DNA of 64,000 bases from positions 206,197 through 270,196 of the forward strand of contig JAEBDY010000017.1 in NCBI GenBank assembly GCA_049997955.1. Direction: 5' to 3'. This document shows, piece by piece, positions 51,414 through 62,095 of this stretch. The stretch is from Umezawaea sp049997955 (GTDB lineage: Bacteria > Actinomycetota > Actinomycetes > Mycobacteriales > Pseudonocardiaceae). The notes beneath the pieces are model-generated. The model was given only the letters and a program-made list of their open reading frames with translations. It did not search any database and was not told the origin of the DNA. Within the stretch, counting starts at the first letter, position 1. Each line of letters opens with the position of its first letter. The position numbers and the translations under genes are program-made.

Positions 51414-54322
51414 CCCCCGACTCCTCCGTGCCGGCGGACACCTTCGGCACGGAGGCGCTGCGCGACTCGGTGCTGGCCTCCTGGCGCGGTTCGCCGACCC
51501 GGTTCCGCGAGGACGCCAACGCCGAGGAGGACCTGCGGCTCGGCGGCTACCGCGACCGGCTGCTGGTCGAGCTGGCGCAGAACGCCTCCGACGCCGCGGG
51601 CGACGAGCTGGGCACGCTGAGACTGTCCGTTGTGGATGGTGAGCTGCGCGCGGCGAACACCGGTGTGCCGCTGGACGCCGCGGGCGTGACGGCGCTCGCC
51701 TCGCTGCGCGCGTCGACCAAGAACTCCGGCACCATCGGCCAGTTCGGCGTCGGCTTCGCCGCGGTGCTGGCCGTGACGGACGCGCCGAGGGTCGTGTCGA
51801 CGTCCGGCGCGGTCGCGTTCTCCGCCGAGCGCACCCGCGCCGCCGTGCCCGAGTCGGCTGAGCGGCGCGGCGGCGACGTGCCCGTGCTGCGGCTGGTGTG
51901 GCCGAGCGACGAGGCCGACGTGCCGGAGGGGTTCGCCACCGAGGTCCGGCTGCCGCTGAAGGTGGACGGGGCCGCGCTGCTGGCCGAGTTCGCCGACCAG
52001 GCGGGCGACCTGCTGCTGGCGTTGCCCGGTTTGCGGCGCATCGAGATCGCCGAGCAGGTGTGGACCCGCGAGGACGTCGACGACGACGTCGTCGTGCTGC
52101 ACGGTCCGTCGAGTTCGACCCGCTGGATCCTGCACCGCGTCTCCGGTGAACTGCCCGCGTCGCTCGTGGCGGGCGTCGAGACCCGGCCGCAGTGGTCGAT
52201 CTGCTGGGCGTGGCCGTCCGACGGCGTGCTGACCGACGAGGTGCTGCACGCGCCGACCCCCACCGACGAACGGCTGTCGCTGCCCGCCCGGCTGCTGGCC
52301 ACGCTGCCGGTCGAGCCGTCGCGCAGGCGCGTGCAGCCCGGCCAGGCCGTGGACGCCGTGCTGGCCGAGGCCGCCGCGCACTACCCGGCCCTCGTGGCCA
52401 AGTTGCCCGCCGTGCAGCGCACCGCGCTGGTGCCGCTGCCCGGCTTCCCGCTGTCCGAAGTGGACGGTGTGTTGCGCGACGGTGTGCTGAAGGCGTTGCG
52501 CGCGGCCGAATGGCTGCCGCTGGCCAGCGGCGAGTGGGCCTCGCCCGCGAAGGCGAAGGTGCTCGACGCCGGGTCGGAGGAACTGGTCGAGCTGCTGGAG
52601 GACGTGATCCCCGGTCTGCTCGACGCCGAGCTGACCCTCCCGGAACACGCGAAGGCGTTGGCGGCGCTGGAGGTCCGGCGGCTGACCATGCGCGACGTCG
52701 TGGACGCGCTGGCGGGTCTCAACGGCGACCCGGACTGGTGGCGGCGGTTGTACGCCGAGCTGGACCCGATCGCCGAGGTCGACTCCAAGGCGCGCGAGGA
52801 CCTGGGTGGCCTGCCGGTTCCGCTGGCCGACGGCCGGATCGTGACGAGCCCGCGCGGCGTGCTGCTGCTGGAGGCGGATCAGGAAACCCTGGACCTGCTG
52901 GCGGGCGTGGACGTGTCGGGGCTGCGGATCGCGCACCCCGAGGCCGTGCACCGGCTGCTGACCCGCCTCGGCGCGGTCGAGGCCGGACCGGTGGAACTGC
53001 TGGACTCCGAGGCGATCCGCGAGGCCGTGCACCGCAGCGCGGACGAGGTCGACGCGGGCATGGACGGCCACGACCTGGTGCGCGCAGTGCTGCGCCTGGT
53101 CGACCGCTCGGGGATGCGCTCCGGCGACCGGCCGTGGCTCGCGGAACTGGTGCTGCCGGACGGTTCCGGCGACTGGCGCCGCGCGGACGAGCTGGTGCTG
53201 CCGGACTCGGCGCTGCTGGACGTGCTGGAGTCCGACGCCCCGATCGGCGTGCTGGACGCGAAGGTCGCCGAGCAGTGGCCCCGGTCGGTGCTGACCGCGA
53301 TCGGCGTGATCGACGGGTTCACCGTGGTCGTGGACGACGACCCGACCGAGCCCGACCACGACCTGGCCGACGAGGGCTACTGGTGGGCCGCGTCGCCGGA
53401 ACCGCCGACCCGCGTCGTCGGCATCCGCGACCTGGACCTGGTGTCCCGCGACGCGTGGCCCGCCGCGCTGAGGATGCTGGCCGCCGACCCGGTGACGTGG
53501 CGCGCGGTGCAGGAGCCGGACGGCTACACCGGTTGGTGGCTCTCGCAGTACGCGACGCTGGACGGCGTGCCGCTGTGCGACTGGCGGCTGCCGACGGCGG
53601 AATCGCTGGCCGGCCTGTACGACGTGGTGCCCGACGTGGGGCTGCCCGAGCACGTGCTGACCGCCGTCGGCGTGCGCACCGAACTGGACGTGCGCGGCGA
53701 CGACGACGTGAAGGACCTGCTGCGCCGCCTCGGCGACCCGGAGCGGACGCCCGCCGACGCGCTGGTGTTCCAGGCGCACGCGGCGTTGGCCGAGGTCGCG
53801 CACCTGCTCGACTCCGGCGGCATCACCCCGCCGGACCGGGTGCGCGTGCTGACCGGCGAGGCCGTGCCCGCCGACGACGTGGTCGTGCTCGACCTGCCGT
53901 GGCTGCTCGGCGTGCTGCCCCCGGAGACCGTGCTGGCCGCCGACGGCGGGGCCGAGGCGCTGGCCGAGCTGCTCGCGCTGCCGCCGGCGTCCGAGGAGGT
54001 CGTCGGCACGCCGACGACCGAGGGCGACGCCGTTCCGTGGCACGAGCTGGGAGCGGTCCGGCTGGCCTGCGCACTGCTCGGCGTCGACCTGCCGGACGGG
54101 TCCGTGGTCGTGCACGACGAGCTGCGCGTGAGCGTGGAACTGCCCGGACGGGCTGTTGCGGTGCACGAGGTCGCCTGGTGGTCGGCCGACGACGTGGTGC
54201 ACGCCGTGGACACCCCGGAGGGCCTGGCCCGCGCACTGGCGTGGGCCAGCGACCGCTGGGCGGACCGGCACGCGTTCGCCGCCCTGATCGCCGACCCCAC
54301 GCCGGTCACCCTGCTCGGCTAG
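51410..54322 (+). CDS. Large HSP90-fold ATPase domain protein (sacsin-like N terminus)
   Basis: This 970-residue protein has an N-terminal GHKL/HSP90-type ATPase domain: N box LVELAQNASDAAG (Glu54, Asn58), a variant G1 block AANTGVPLDAAGVTAL (81-96), and the lid GTIGQFGVGFAAVLAVTD (108-125). This layout is that of the sacsin N-terminal ATPase-like family. The remaining 750 residues are acidic, Leu-rich and show no recognised domain, histidine-kinase region or membrane segment. A chaperone-like or regulatory role is possible but not shown. GTG overlaps the DUF3027 stop by four bases; the stop overlaps the convergent DUF2530 stop. Confidence 0.85.
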   Translation: MTPDSSVPADTFGTEALRDSVLASWRGSPTRFREDANAEEDLRLGGYRDRLLVELAQNASDAAGDELGTLRLSVVDGELRAANTGVPLDAAGVTALASLRASTKNSGTIGQFGVGFAAVLAVTDAPRVVSTSGAVAFSAERTRAAVPESAERRGGDVPVLRLVWPSDEADVPEGFATEVRLPLKVDGAALLAEFADQAGDLLLALPGLRRIEIAEQVWTREDVDDDVVVLHGPSSSTRWILHRVSGELPASLVAGVETRPQWSICWAWPSDGVLTDEVLHAPTPTDERLSLPARLLATLPVEPSRRRVQPGQAVDAVLAEAAAHYPALVAKLPAVQRTALVPLPGFPLSEVDGVLRDGVLKALRAAEWLPLASGEWASPAKAKVLDAGSEELVELLEDVIPGLLDAELTLPEHAKALAALEVRRLTMRDVVDALAGLNGDPDWWRRLYAELDPIAEVDSKAREDLGGLPVPLADGRIVTSPRGVLLLEADQETLDLLAGVDVSGLRIAHPEAVHRLLTRLGAVEAGPVELLDSEAIREAVHRSADEVDAGMDGHDLVRAVLRLVDRSGMRSGDRPWLAELVLPDGSGDWRRADELVLPDSALLDVLESDAPIGVLDAKVAEQWPRSVLTAIGVIDGFTVVVDDDPTEPDHDLADEGYWWAASPEPPTRVVGIRDLDLVSRDAWPAALRMLAADPVTWRAVQEPDGYTGWWLSQYATLDGVPLCDWRLPTAESLAGLYDVVPDVGLPEHVLTAVGVRTELDVRGDDDVKDLLRRLGDPERTPADALVFQAHAALAEVAHLLDSGGITPPDRVRVLTGEAVPADDVVVLDLPWLLGVLPPETVLAADGGAEALAELLALPPASEEVVGTPTTEGDAVPWHELGAVRLACALLGVDLPDGSVVVHDELRVSVELPGRAVAVHEVAWWSADDVVHAVDTPEGLARALAWASDRWADRHAFAALIADPTPVTLLG

Positions 54323-54582
54323 AAACCCGTCTGCGCGCCCCTCGATCCGCGGCGCGCGGCTCGGCGTTGCCAGGAGAACACGCCGTACCCCATGATCCCC
54401 AGCGTCATGCCCGCGAAGCAGGACCACAGCCACACGGTGTTGCCGATGTCGAAGACCAGGAAGTAGAGGAAGGCCAGCGCCCACACCACGGTGCCGCCGA
54501 GGATGGCGGGCACGGGGTCGGCCAGCCTCGCGGGCAGCGGGGGAGGACTCGGCAGCGAGTCGTGTTCGGACGGTTCGGCCAC
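54319..54582 (-). CDS. DUF2530 membrane protein (Rv0879c-like)
   Basis: This 87-residue protein has two membrane helices (ILGGTVVWALAFLYFLVFDIG and TVWLWSCFAGMTLGIMGYGVFSW), the DUF2530 layout. The GTG giving AEPSEHDSLPSP is chosen; earlier starts reach 54684. It overlaps the stop of the large ATPase gene by four bases. Function unknown. Its order relative to DUF3027 and MarR matches M. tuberculosis Rv0877-Rv0880. Confidence 0.85.
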   Translation of the reverse strand: MAEPSEHDSLPSPPPLPARLADPVPAILGGTVVWALAFLYFLVFDIGNTVWLWSCFAGMTLGIMGYGVFSWQRRAARRGSRGAQTGF

Positions 54583-54659
54583 GTCAGGCAGGCTACCTCC
54601 CGGAAACACGGATCGGGCACGCTCAGCGGGCACCGCTCCAGGTACCGATTGGGGTAGAC

Positions 54660-56165
54660 ATGGCCACCCAGAAGCCGGGAACACCGCAGGACCCCGCGGA
54701 ACAGGCCCGGCCTGCGCCGCCGTCCTCGAAGCTCGACGGGTTCTTCAAGATCTCCGAGCGGGGCTCCACCGTCTCGCGGGAGCTGCGCGGCGGACTGGTC
54801 ACGTTCGTGACCATGTCCTACATCGTGGTGCTGAACCCGTTGATCCTCGGCAGTTTCGCGGCCGACGACGCCGGGGCCAAGAAGGACGTGCTCGGCGCGA
54901 TCCTGCCGGTCACCCAGGTCGCCGCGGTGACGGCGCTCGTCGCGGGCGTGATGACCATCCTCTTCGGCCTGGTCGCGAACCTGCCGTTCGCGATGGCCAC
55001 CGGACTCGGCATCAACACGTTCGTGGCGGTCACGATCGTGCCGCAGATGACGTGGCCCGAGGCGATGGGCCTGGTCGTGCTGAACGGCCTCGTGGTGCTG
55101 CTCCTGGTGGTGACCGGCGTCCGGCAGGCGGTGTTCAACGCCGTGCCGAACGAGCTGAAGGCCGCTATCGCGGTCGGCATCGGCCTGTTCATCTGCTTCA
55201 TCGGCCTGGTCGACGCGGGTTTCGTGCGCAGGCTGCCGGACGCGGCGGGCACCACGGTCCCGGTGGGCCTCGGCATCAACGGCTCGATCGCCTCGTGGCC
55301 GACGTTCGTGTTCGTGGTCGGCCTGGTCGTCACCGGCATCCTGTTCGCCCGCAAGGTGAAGGGCTCGATCCTCATCGGCGTGCTGTCCGCGACGGTGCTG
55401 TCCATCGTGGTCGAGGCCCTCGTGCACGCGGGCCCGTCGAAGGGCGTCAACCCGCTCGGCTGGAACCTCGGCTACCCGGCACTGCCGACCGAGGTCTTCA
55501 GCCTCCCCGACCTGTCGCTCGTCGGCGACGTCTCGTTCGGCGCGTGGACCCGGATCCCGGCGATCACCTGCGCGCTGCTGGTGTTCACGCTGGTGCTGAC
55601 CGACTTCTTCGACACCGTCGGCACGATGACCGGACTGGGCAAGGAGGCGGGCCTGATCGACGAGGACGGCCAGCTGCCCAGCGTGAACAAGGCGCTGTTC
55701 GTCGACGGTGTCGGCGCGGTCGCGGGCGGTGCCGCGTCCTCTTCGTCCAACACGGTGTACATCGAGTCGGCGTCCGGCATCGCCGAAGGCGCGCGCACGG
55801 GTCTGGCGAACGTCGTGACCGGGCTGCTGTTCCTGGCCGCGATGTTCCTGACGCCGCTGTACGCGGTCGTCCCGGTCGAGGCCGCCGCGCCCGCGCTGGT
55901 GATCGTCGGCGCGCTGATGATGATGCAGGTCAAGGAGATCGACTTCAGCGACTTCTCCATCGGGCTGCCCGCGTTCCTCACCATCGTCGTGATGCCGTTC
56001 ACCTACTCGATCGCCAACGGCATCGGCGCGGGCTTCGTCAGCTACGTGCTCCTGCGGGCGCTGACGGGCCGCGCGAAGAGCGTGCACCCGCTCATGTGGG
56101 CGGTCGCGGCGGCGTTCGTCGTGTACTTCGCCATCGGTCCGATTCGATCCCTGTTCGGGGCGTAA
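54660..56165 (+). CDS. NCS2-family purine permease (AzgA/PbuG-like)
   Basis: This 501-residue permease has 12-14 membrane helices. It opens with LRGGLVTFVTMSYIVVLNPLIL, characteristic of the AzgA/GhxP/PbuG branch, and has the substrate-site helices AMATGLGINTFVAVTIV and FDTVGTMTGLGKEAGL and the SSSSNTVYIESASGIAEGARTG segment. The usual substrates are hypoxanthine, guanine or adenine, imported with protons. It appears monocistronic; 77 bases separate it from the divergent DUF2530 gene. No purine-riboswitch-like structure is apparent upstream. Confidence 0.92.
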   Translation: MATQKPGTPQDPAEQARPAPPSSKLDGFFKISERGSTVSRELRGGLVTFVTMSYIVVLNPLILGSFAADDAGAKKDVLGAILPVTQVAAVTALVAGVMTILFGLVANLPFAMATGLGINTFVAVTIVPQMTWPEAMGLVVLNGLVVLLLVVTGVRQAVFNAVPNELKAAIAVGIGLFICFIGLVDAGFVRRLPDAAGTTVPVGLGINGSIASWPTFVFVVGLVVTGILFARKVKGSILIGVLSATVLSIVVEALVHAGPSKGVNPLGWNLGYPALPTEVFSLPDLSLVGDVSFGAWTRIPAITCALLVFTLVLTDFFDTVGTMTGLGKEAGLIDEDGQLPSVNKALFVDGVGAVAGGAASSSSNTVYIESASGIAEGARTGLANVVTGLLFLAAMFLTPLYAVVPVEAAAPALVIVGALMMMQVKEIDFSDFSIGLPAFLTIVVMPFTYSIANGIGAGFVSYVLLRALTGRAKSVHPLMWAVAAAFVVYFAIGPIRSLFGA

Positions 56166-56210
56166 GTCCGATTCGGCCACTCGGACGGGACGGACGGCCA
56201 AATCGTGAGG

Positions 56211-56216
56211 TATGCT
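56211..56216 (+). promoter_or_regulatory. Minus-10 element for a leaderless marR transcript
   Basis: TATGCT lies seven bases before GTG 56223, so transcription would start at or next to the start codon. No ribosome-binding site precedes that GTG. Leaderless mRNAs of this geometry are common in actinobacteria. No clear minus-35 box is seen. Confidence 0.55.
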
Positions 56217-56222
56217 AACTAC

Positions 56223-56654
56223 GTGACGGACACCGCGAGCGAGCAAGGACTGGCGAGCAGGCTTCGGCTCGCCGTCGTTCGGCTCAACCGCAGGCTCCGC
56301 GCCCAGCGCACCAACTCGTCGATCACCCTGACCCAGGTTTCGGCGCTGTCCACACTGCACAAGTGCGGACCGCTGACCCCCGGCGAACTGGCCGCCAAGG
56401 AAGGCGTCCAGCCACCGTCGATGACGAGGGTGATCGCCGCGCTGGAGGAGTTCGGCTTCGCGACCCGCAGGCCTCATCCGACCGACGGCCGCCAGGCCAT
56501 CGTGCAGCTGAGCGAGGCCGGGCTCGTGTTCGTGAACGAAGAGGTCGGCGCCAGGGAAGCCTGGCTCGACAAGCGCTTGGCGGAACTGACACCGGAAGAG
56601 CGGGAACTCCTCTCCCGCGCGGCGGAGATCATCGACAGGATGGCGGGGCAGTAA
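56223..56654 (+). CDS. MarR-family regulator (Rv0880-like)
   Basis: This 143-residue regulator has a winged helix (LTPGELAAKEGVQPPSMTRVIAALEEFGFATRRPHPTDGRQAIVQLSEAG), the standard MarR DNA-binding block. GTG giving TDTASEQGLASRL is preferred to a start six codons earlier because that earlier codon would overlap the likely minus-10 box. It is four bases upstream of an MFS exporter gene, so it probably controls that transporter. M. tuberculosis Rv0880 has the same genomic position relative to Rv0881. Confidence 0.9.
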   Translation: MTDTASEQGLASRLRLAVVRLNRRLRAQRTNSSITLTQVSALSTLHKCGPLTPGELAAKEGVQPPSMTRVIAALEEFGFATRRPHPTDGRQAIVQLSEAGLVFVNEEVGAREAWLDKRLAELTPEERELLSRAAEIIDRMAGQ

Positions 56655-56658
56655 CAAG

Positions 56659-57999
56659 GTGCCGGCTTACGCGGGTGGTAGCGAGGCGGATCGGGTCGAC
56701 CGGGAAGTCGCGCTACCTCCCCCGCGGGAGGGGGCACCGAAGCGCACCGGCATGTTCGACTCCCTCAAGGTCCGCAACTACCGCTTCTACGCGTCCGGCC
56801 AGGTCGTCTCCCTCATCGGCGTGTGGATGCAGCGGGTCGCGCAGGACTGGCTCGTGCTGGAGCTGTCCGGCGGGAGTCCCGTGGCGCTCGGCATCGCCGC
56901 CGCGCTGCAGTTCGCCCCGACGCTGGTGTTCTCGCTCTACGCGGGCGTCCTCGCGGACCGGATGGACAAGCGCAAGCTGCTGCTGGTGCTGGAAACCGGT
57001 CTGGCGCTCTGCGCGCTGACGTTGGGGCTGCTGGACGTCACCGGGCTCGCGGAGCTGTGGCACGTGTACCTGCTGTGCCTGCTGCTCGGCTGCGTGTCCG
57101 CGACGGAGACCCCGGTGCGGCAGTCGTTCGTGATCGAGATGGTGGGCAAGAGTCAGCTGCCGAACGCCGTGGCGCTGAACTCGATGACGTTCAACCTGGC
57201 CCGCATGGTCGGTCCCGCGGTCGCGGGCGTCGGCATCACCCTCATCGGCACCGGCTGGATGTTCCTGATCAACGCGGCCTCGTTCGTCGGCGTGATCGGC
57301 GGGCTGCTGCTGATGGACGTGGCCCAGCTGCACCGCTCCGAGCCGGTGCCCCGCGAGCGCGGTCAGCTGCGCGAGGGGCTGCGGTACGTGCAGGGGCGGC
57401 CGGACCTGGTGATCCTGCTGGTGCTGGTCTTCTTCATCTCCACGTTCGGGCTGAACTTCTTCCTCACGCTCGCGGTCATGGCGCGCAACGTGTTCGGCGG
57501 CAACGCGGACGCGTACGGCCTGCTGACCACCCTGCTCGCCGTCGGCACCCTCGCGGGGGCCACGCTGGCCGCCAAGCGCAGCACGCGCGGCAAGCCCAAG
57601 CTGGGGCTGCTGATCGGCGGCGCGCTGGCGTTCGGCTTCCTGGAGGTCGCCGCGGGCCTGATGCCGAGCCTGATCACCATGGGCCTGATGCTGATCCCGG
57701 TCGGCATCGCGATGATGACCTTCACGACGACCGCCAACGCCACGGTGCAGATGTCCGTGGCTCCGGCCATGCGCGGCCGGGTGATGGGCCTCTACATGCT
57801 GGTGTTCCTCGGCGGCACCCCGCTGGGAGGCCCGGTGATGGGCTGGCTGGCCGAGCAGTACACCGGCCGCGCGCCGCTGGTGGCGGGCGGCGTGATCTCG
57901 ATCGTCACGGCGCTGGTCGGCTACGCCGTCCTGGTCCGCCGCGGCGGCCTGGTGCTGCCGAGGTTCCCGGTGCGCGCCAGGGCGGGATCGCGCAGGTGA
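56659..57999 (+). CDS. MFS transporter (drug/siderophore exporter type)
   Basis: This 446-residue transporter has twelve helices. It begins with FDSLKVRNYRFYASGQVVSLIGVWMQRVAQDWLVLEL and the MFS loop motif YAGVLADRMDKRKLLL between helices 2 and 3, followed by ETPVRQSFVIEMV. This arrangement is typical of MFS_3 (EntS-like) exporters. GTG follows the MarR stop by four bases, so it shares that operon. The substrate is unknown; an iron-box sequence 130 bases downstream belongs to the next unit. Confidence 0.9.
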   Translation: MPAYAGGSEADRVDREVALPPPREGAPKRTGMFDSLKVRNYRFYASGQVVSLIGVWMQRVAQDWLVLELSGGSPVALGIAAALQFAPTLVFSLYAGVLADRMDKRKLLLVLETGLALCALTLGLLDVTGLAELWHVYLLCLLLGCVSATETPVRQSFVIEMVGKSQLPNAVALNSMTFNLARMVGPAVAGVGITLIGTGWMFLINAASFVGVIGGLLLMDVAQLHRSEPVPRERGQLREGLRYVQGRPDLVILLVLVFFISTFGLNFFLTLAVMARNVFGGNADAYGLLTTLLAVGTLAGATLAAKRSTRGKPKLGLLIGGALAFGFLEVAAGLMPSLITMGLMLIPVGIAMMTFTTTANATVQMSVAPAMRGRVMGLYMLVFLGGTPLGGPVMGWLAEQYTGRAPLVAGGVISIVTALVGYAVLVRRGGLVLPRFPVRARAGSRR

Positions 58000-58078
58000 G
58001 CACGAACGCCGTGAACACCGCGACGGTCCACGGCTGACCGACGACCCGCCGGTTCCGCGCTGAACCCAGGTTCCCGAC

Positions 58079-58103
58079 GTGCGGGGAAGAACTTCCCCCG
58101 CAC
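58079..58103 (+). terminator. Hairpin after the MFS gene
   Basis: GTGCGGGGAAG and CTTCCCCCGCAC pair across two A residues with one bulged C, 80 bases after the MFS stop. It is a likely terminator of the marR-MFS operon. A smaller stem CTTCCCC/GGGGAG follows at 58120-58136. Confidence 0.6.
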
Positions 58104-58132
58104 ACTTTCGAGCTGCCCACTTCCCCACAAGG

Positions 58133-58151
58133 GGAGCTTAGGCTAACCTAA
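58133..58151 (+). promoter_or_regulatory. Candidate iron box (IdeR/DmdR-type) upstream of the ABC-F gene
   Basis: The 19-base site ends TTAGGCTAACCTAA and matches the IdeR consensus TTAGGTTAGGCTAACCTAA at 16 of 19 positions, with the right 14 bases exact. It lies about 205 bases before the ABC-F start and before its hairpin leader. It would make transcription of the downstream gene iron-responsive if a promoter is located there. Confidence 0.65.
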
Positions 58152-58199
58152 GTCTCGTCACTTCGTGGTGGGAGTGGCAGTCAGTTCGGGAACAGACGA

Positions 58200-58235
58200 G
58201 GCCCCGCCTCCGGTCGTACCGCCGGAGGCGGGGCC
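58200..58235 (+). terminator. Leader hairpin, possible attenuator of the ABC-F gene
   Basis: GGCCCCGCCTCCGG and CCGGAGGCGGGGCC form a perfect 14-bp stem with an eight-base loop, about 120 bases before the ABC-F start codon. There is no U-run. Ribosome-protection ABC-F genes are often controlled by leader attenuation, so this stem between an apparent operator and the gene may be a regulatory hairpin, or simply a terminator of upstream transcription. Confidence 0.55.
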
Positions 58236-58356
58236 CAGTCGTTCGCCAAGGGTTTCCTGGTCGTGGTCGCAACTTGCTTGCATCGAGTCCGCTGGGCGGG
58301 GGCGGGCCGGAAAACCCGGTTGCCCGGAGGGCTCCGGGACTGCGACGGTCGGACCC

Positions 58357-60006
<1,650 letters not shown>

Positions 60007-60010
60007 GAGG

Positions 60011-60421
60011 ATGAGCACCGAGGAGGACTGGCCTGTCGAACAGACCTGGTCCATGCGCAACACGCACTGGCACGCCTACGTCGAGCACACGTCGCTCGAC
60101 CACGCCTCCCCTCGGCAGGAACGGCTGGAACGCACCCCCGAGGAGGTGCTGAGCACTCCCGCCGAGGTCGCCGCCTGGCTGGAGGTGAACCTCCGCAGCG
60201 CCACCAAACCGGAGGAGGCGGGCAAGAAGCGCGTCAAGGACGAGCGCGACTTCTCCGATTCCAACCGGGTGCACACCTCGCTGGCCTCCTGCGGGGAGTC
60301 CATCTACACCGGAGTCAAGGGGATGCTGACGCTGGCGGTCGAGGCCGTGACCCCGGACGACTGCCGCAGTTCCCACGACGGCGCGGACGTCGCACCGCTG
60401 AAGTCCGGCCGCCGCCGCTGA
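60011..60421 (+). CDS. Hypothetical protein coupled to ABC-F gene
   Basis: This is a 136-residue soluble protein starting MSTEEDWPVEQTWSMRNTHWHAYVEHTSLDH. It is hydrophilic, has two cysteines (positions about 93 and 117), and has no signal peptide or membrane helix. I do not recognise a family. A strong ribosome-binding site AGGAGG overlaps the end of the ABC-F gene, and the spacing of four bases shows co-expression, so a function linked to translation or antibiotic response is possible. Its stop is directly next to that of the convergent ligase gene. Confidence 0.75.
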   Translation: MSTEEDWPVEQTWSMRNTHWHAYVEHTSLDHASPRQERLERTPEEVLSTPAEVAAWLEVNLRSATKPEEAGKKRVKDERDFSDSNRVHTSLASCGESIYTGVKGMLTLAVEAVTPDDCRSSHDGADVAPLKSGRRR

Positions 60422-61915
60422 CTAGACCGGCCACGTGTGCACGGGCTGCCCCCCGTGCATCAGCTCCACGTACCGCTTGAGCATCCCGGTGAGCGCGGCT
60501 CCGCGATCGGCGCCGCGCTCCTCCAAGCGCACCACCACGTCGCGCTGCCACGACGAGCCGGTCCGCCGGGCGAGGCAGCGCTGCTCGATCACCCCGAGGT
60601 AGCGCTCGCGGGCCTCGTCGGAGACGCCGCACGCCCGCAGCCCGTCGTGCGCCATCGGCAGCAGTCGGCGCAGCACCAGCTCGTCCGGCGGCACCCAGCC
60701 GATGCCCGGCCAGTACAGCTGCGCCCCCATGCCGTGCCGGGAGCCGGTGTACAGGTTCTCCTCGGCTGCCTGGAACGACATCTGCGTCCACAGTGGACGT
60801 TCCTGGTCGACCAGCGCGCGCTGGGCGCCGTAGAAGAACGCCGCGTTGGCGATCGTGTCCAGCACGGTCGGGCCCGCGGGCAGCACCCGGTTCTCGATGC
60901 GCAGGTGCGGCACGCCGTCGACCACGTCGTACACCGGCCGGTTCCAGCGCCAGATCGTGCCGTTGTGCAGCCGCAGCTCGGTGAGCGCGGGCGTGCCGCC
61001 CGCCTCCAGCACCTCGACGGGGTTCTCGTCGTCGGTCTCCGGCAGCAGCGCCGGGAAGTAGCGGGCGTTCTCCTCGAACAGGTCGAAGATCGACGTGATC
61101 CAGCGCTCGCCGAACCACACCCTCGGCCGCACGCCCTGGTTCTTCAGCTCCTCGGACCGCGTGTCGGTCGACTGCAGGAACAGCGGGACGCGGGTCTCGT
61201 GCCACAACGCCTTGCCCAGCAGGAAGGGCGAGTTCGCGGCGATCGCGACCTGCACGCCCGCGAGGCACTGCGCCGCGTTCCAGTGCGCGGCGAAGTCGGC
61301 CGGGGCCACCTGGAGGTGCAGCTGCACCGACGTGCAGGCCGCCTCCGGCAGGATCGACTCCTGGTAGCTCAGCAGCTTCTCCGGACCGCGGCCGGGAATC
61401 GGCGAGCCCTCCATGCGCAGCACGGTCTCCTCGCCGCGCGCGGCGAAGATGCGGTCGTTCAACACCTTGTACCGCGAGCTGTTGGACAGCCACCGCTGGT
61501 CGAAGTGCTCGTTCCGCAACGTCGGCAGCACCCCGATCATCACCAGGTTCGCGCCCGCGTCCTTCGCCTTGTCGTCGGCCGCACCCAGCGACGTCCGCAG
61601 ATCCTGTTCCAGGCCAAGGGTCTCGTCACCGGCCAGCGCGCGCGGCGGGACGTTGATCTCCAGGTTCTGCTGGCCCAGCTCCAGGGTGAACGACGGGTCG
61701 TCGATCTTCTCCAGCACTTCCGCGTTCGCCATCGCCGGTCTCATCGCGTCGTCGACGAGGGCCAGTTCGATCTCCAGCCCCATCTGCTGGCGGGGGAAGG
61801 AGAAGCTGTCCTCCGCGAGCATGGTCGCCAGCGCTTCGAGGCACCGCTGGATCTTCTCCCGGTACCGTTGGCGATCCTCTCGGGTGTACGTGCGGCTGGA
61901 GATGTCCCTACCCAT
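60422..61915 (-). CDS. Glutamate-cysteine ligase family protein (GCS2-like)
   Basis: This 497-residue ATP-dependent ligase is of the glutamate-cysteine ligase 2 fold. Visible motifs are MGLEIELALVDDAMRPAMANAEVL (metal-binding glutamates), FTLELGQQNLEINVPPRAL, and LRLHNGTIWRWNRPVYD and RIENRVLPAGPTVLD in the C-terminal half. The expected product is gamma-glutamylcysteine. Actinobacteria use mycothiol instead of glutathione, so a role in ergothioneine (EgtA-like) or another gamma-glutamyl product is possible. No egt genes are adjacent. It is longer than typical EgtA. Convergent with the hypothetical gene, without a spacer. Confidence 0.87.
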   Translation of the reverse strand: MGRDISSRTYTREDRQRYREKIQRCLEALATMLAEDSFSFPRQQMGLEIELALVDDAMRPAMANAEVLEKIDDPSFTLELGQQNLEINVPPRALAGDETLGLEQDLRTSLGAADDKAKDAGANLVMIGVLPTLRNEHFDQRWLSNSSRYKVLNDRIFAARGEETVLRMEGSPIPGRGPEKLLSYQESILPEAACTSVQLHLQVAPADFAAHWNAAQCLAGVQVAIAANSPFLLGKALWHETRVPLFLQSTDTRSEELKNQGVRPRVWFGERWITSIFDLFEENARYFPALLPETDDENPVEVLEAGGTPALTELRLHNGTIWRWNRPVYDVVDGVPHLRIENRVLPAGPTVLDTIANAAFFYGAQRALVDQERPLWTQMSFQAAEENLYTGSRHGMGAQLYWPGIGWVPPDELVLRRLLPMAHDGLRACGVSDEARERYLGVIEQRCLARRTGSSWQRDVVVRLEERGADRGAALTGMLKRYVELMHGGQPVHTWPV

Positions 61916-62095
61916 GCCGCCTCCCCTTCGGTCGTGCGGCTCCGGCGGCGGAGCGGAGCGCCAACCGTGACACAGCCTTCAAGGGGCCGCCAGCGTCCAA
62001 ATCGGTGCTCTCTGTCACATGCCCGTAACAGTCGGCGAGGATGTGCTGGTTGGCGGCTCGGGTGTTGGCCCCTCTGGACTACGAGCGGTGCTCAC
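61916..62095. promoter_or_regulatory. Divergent intergenic region between ligase and SpoU genes
   Basis: About 180 bases that should carry both promoters. I see no hairpin with terminator properties, no operator of known type and no gene. Confidence 0.35.
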
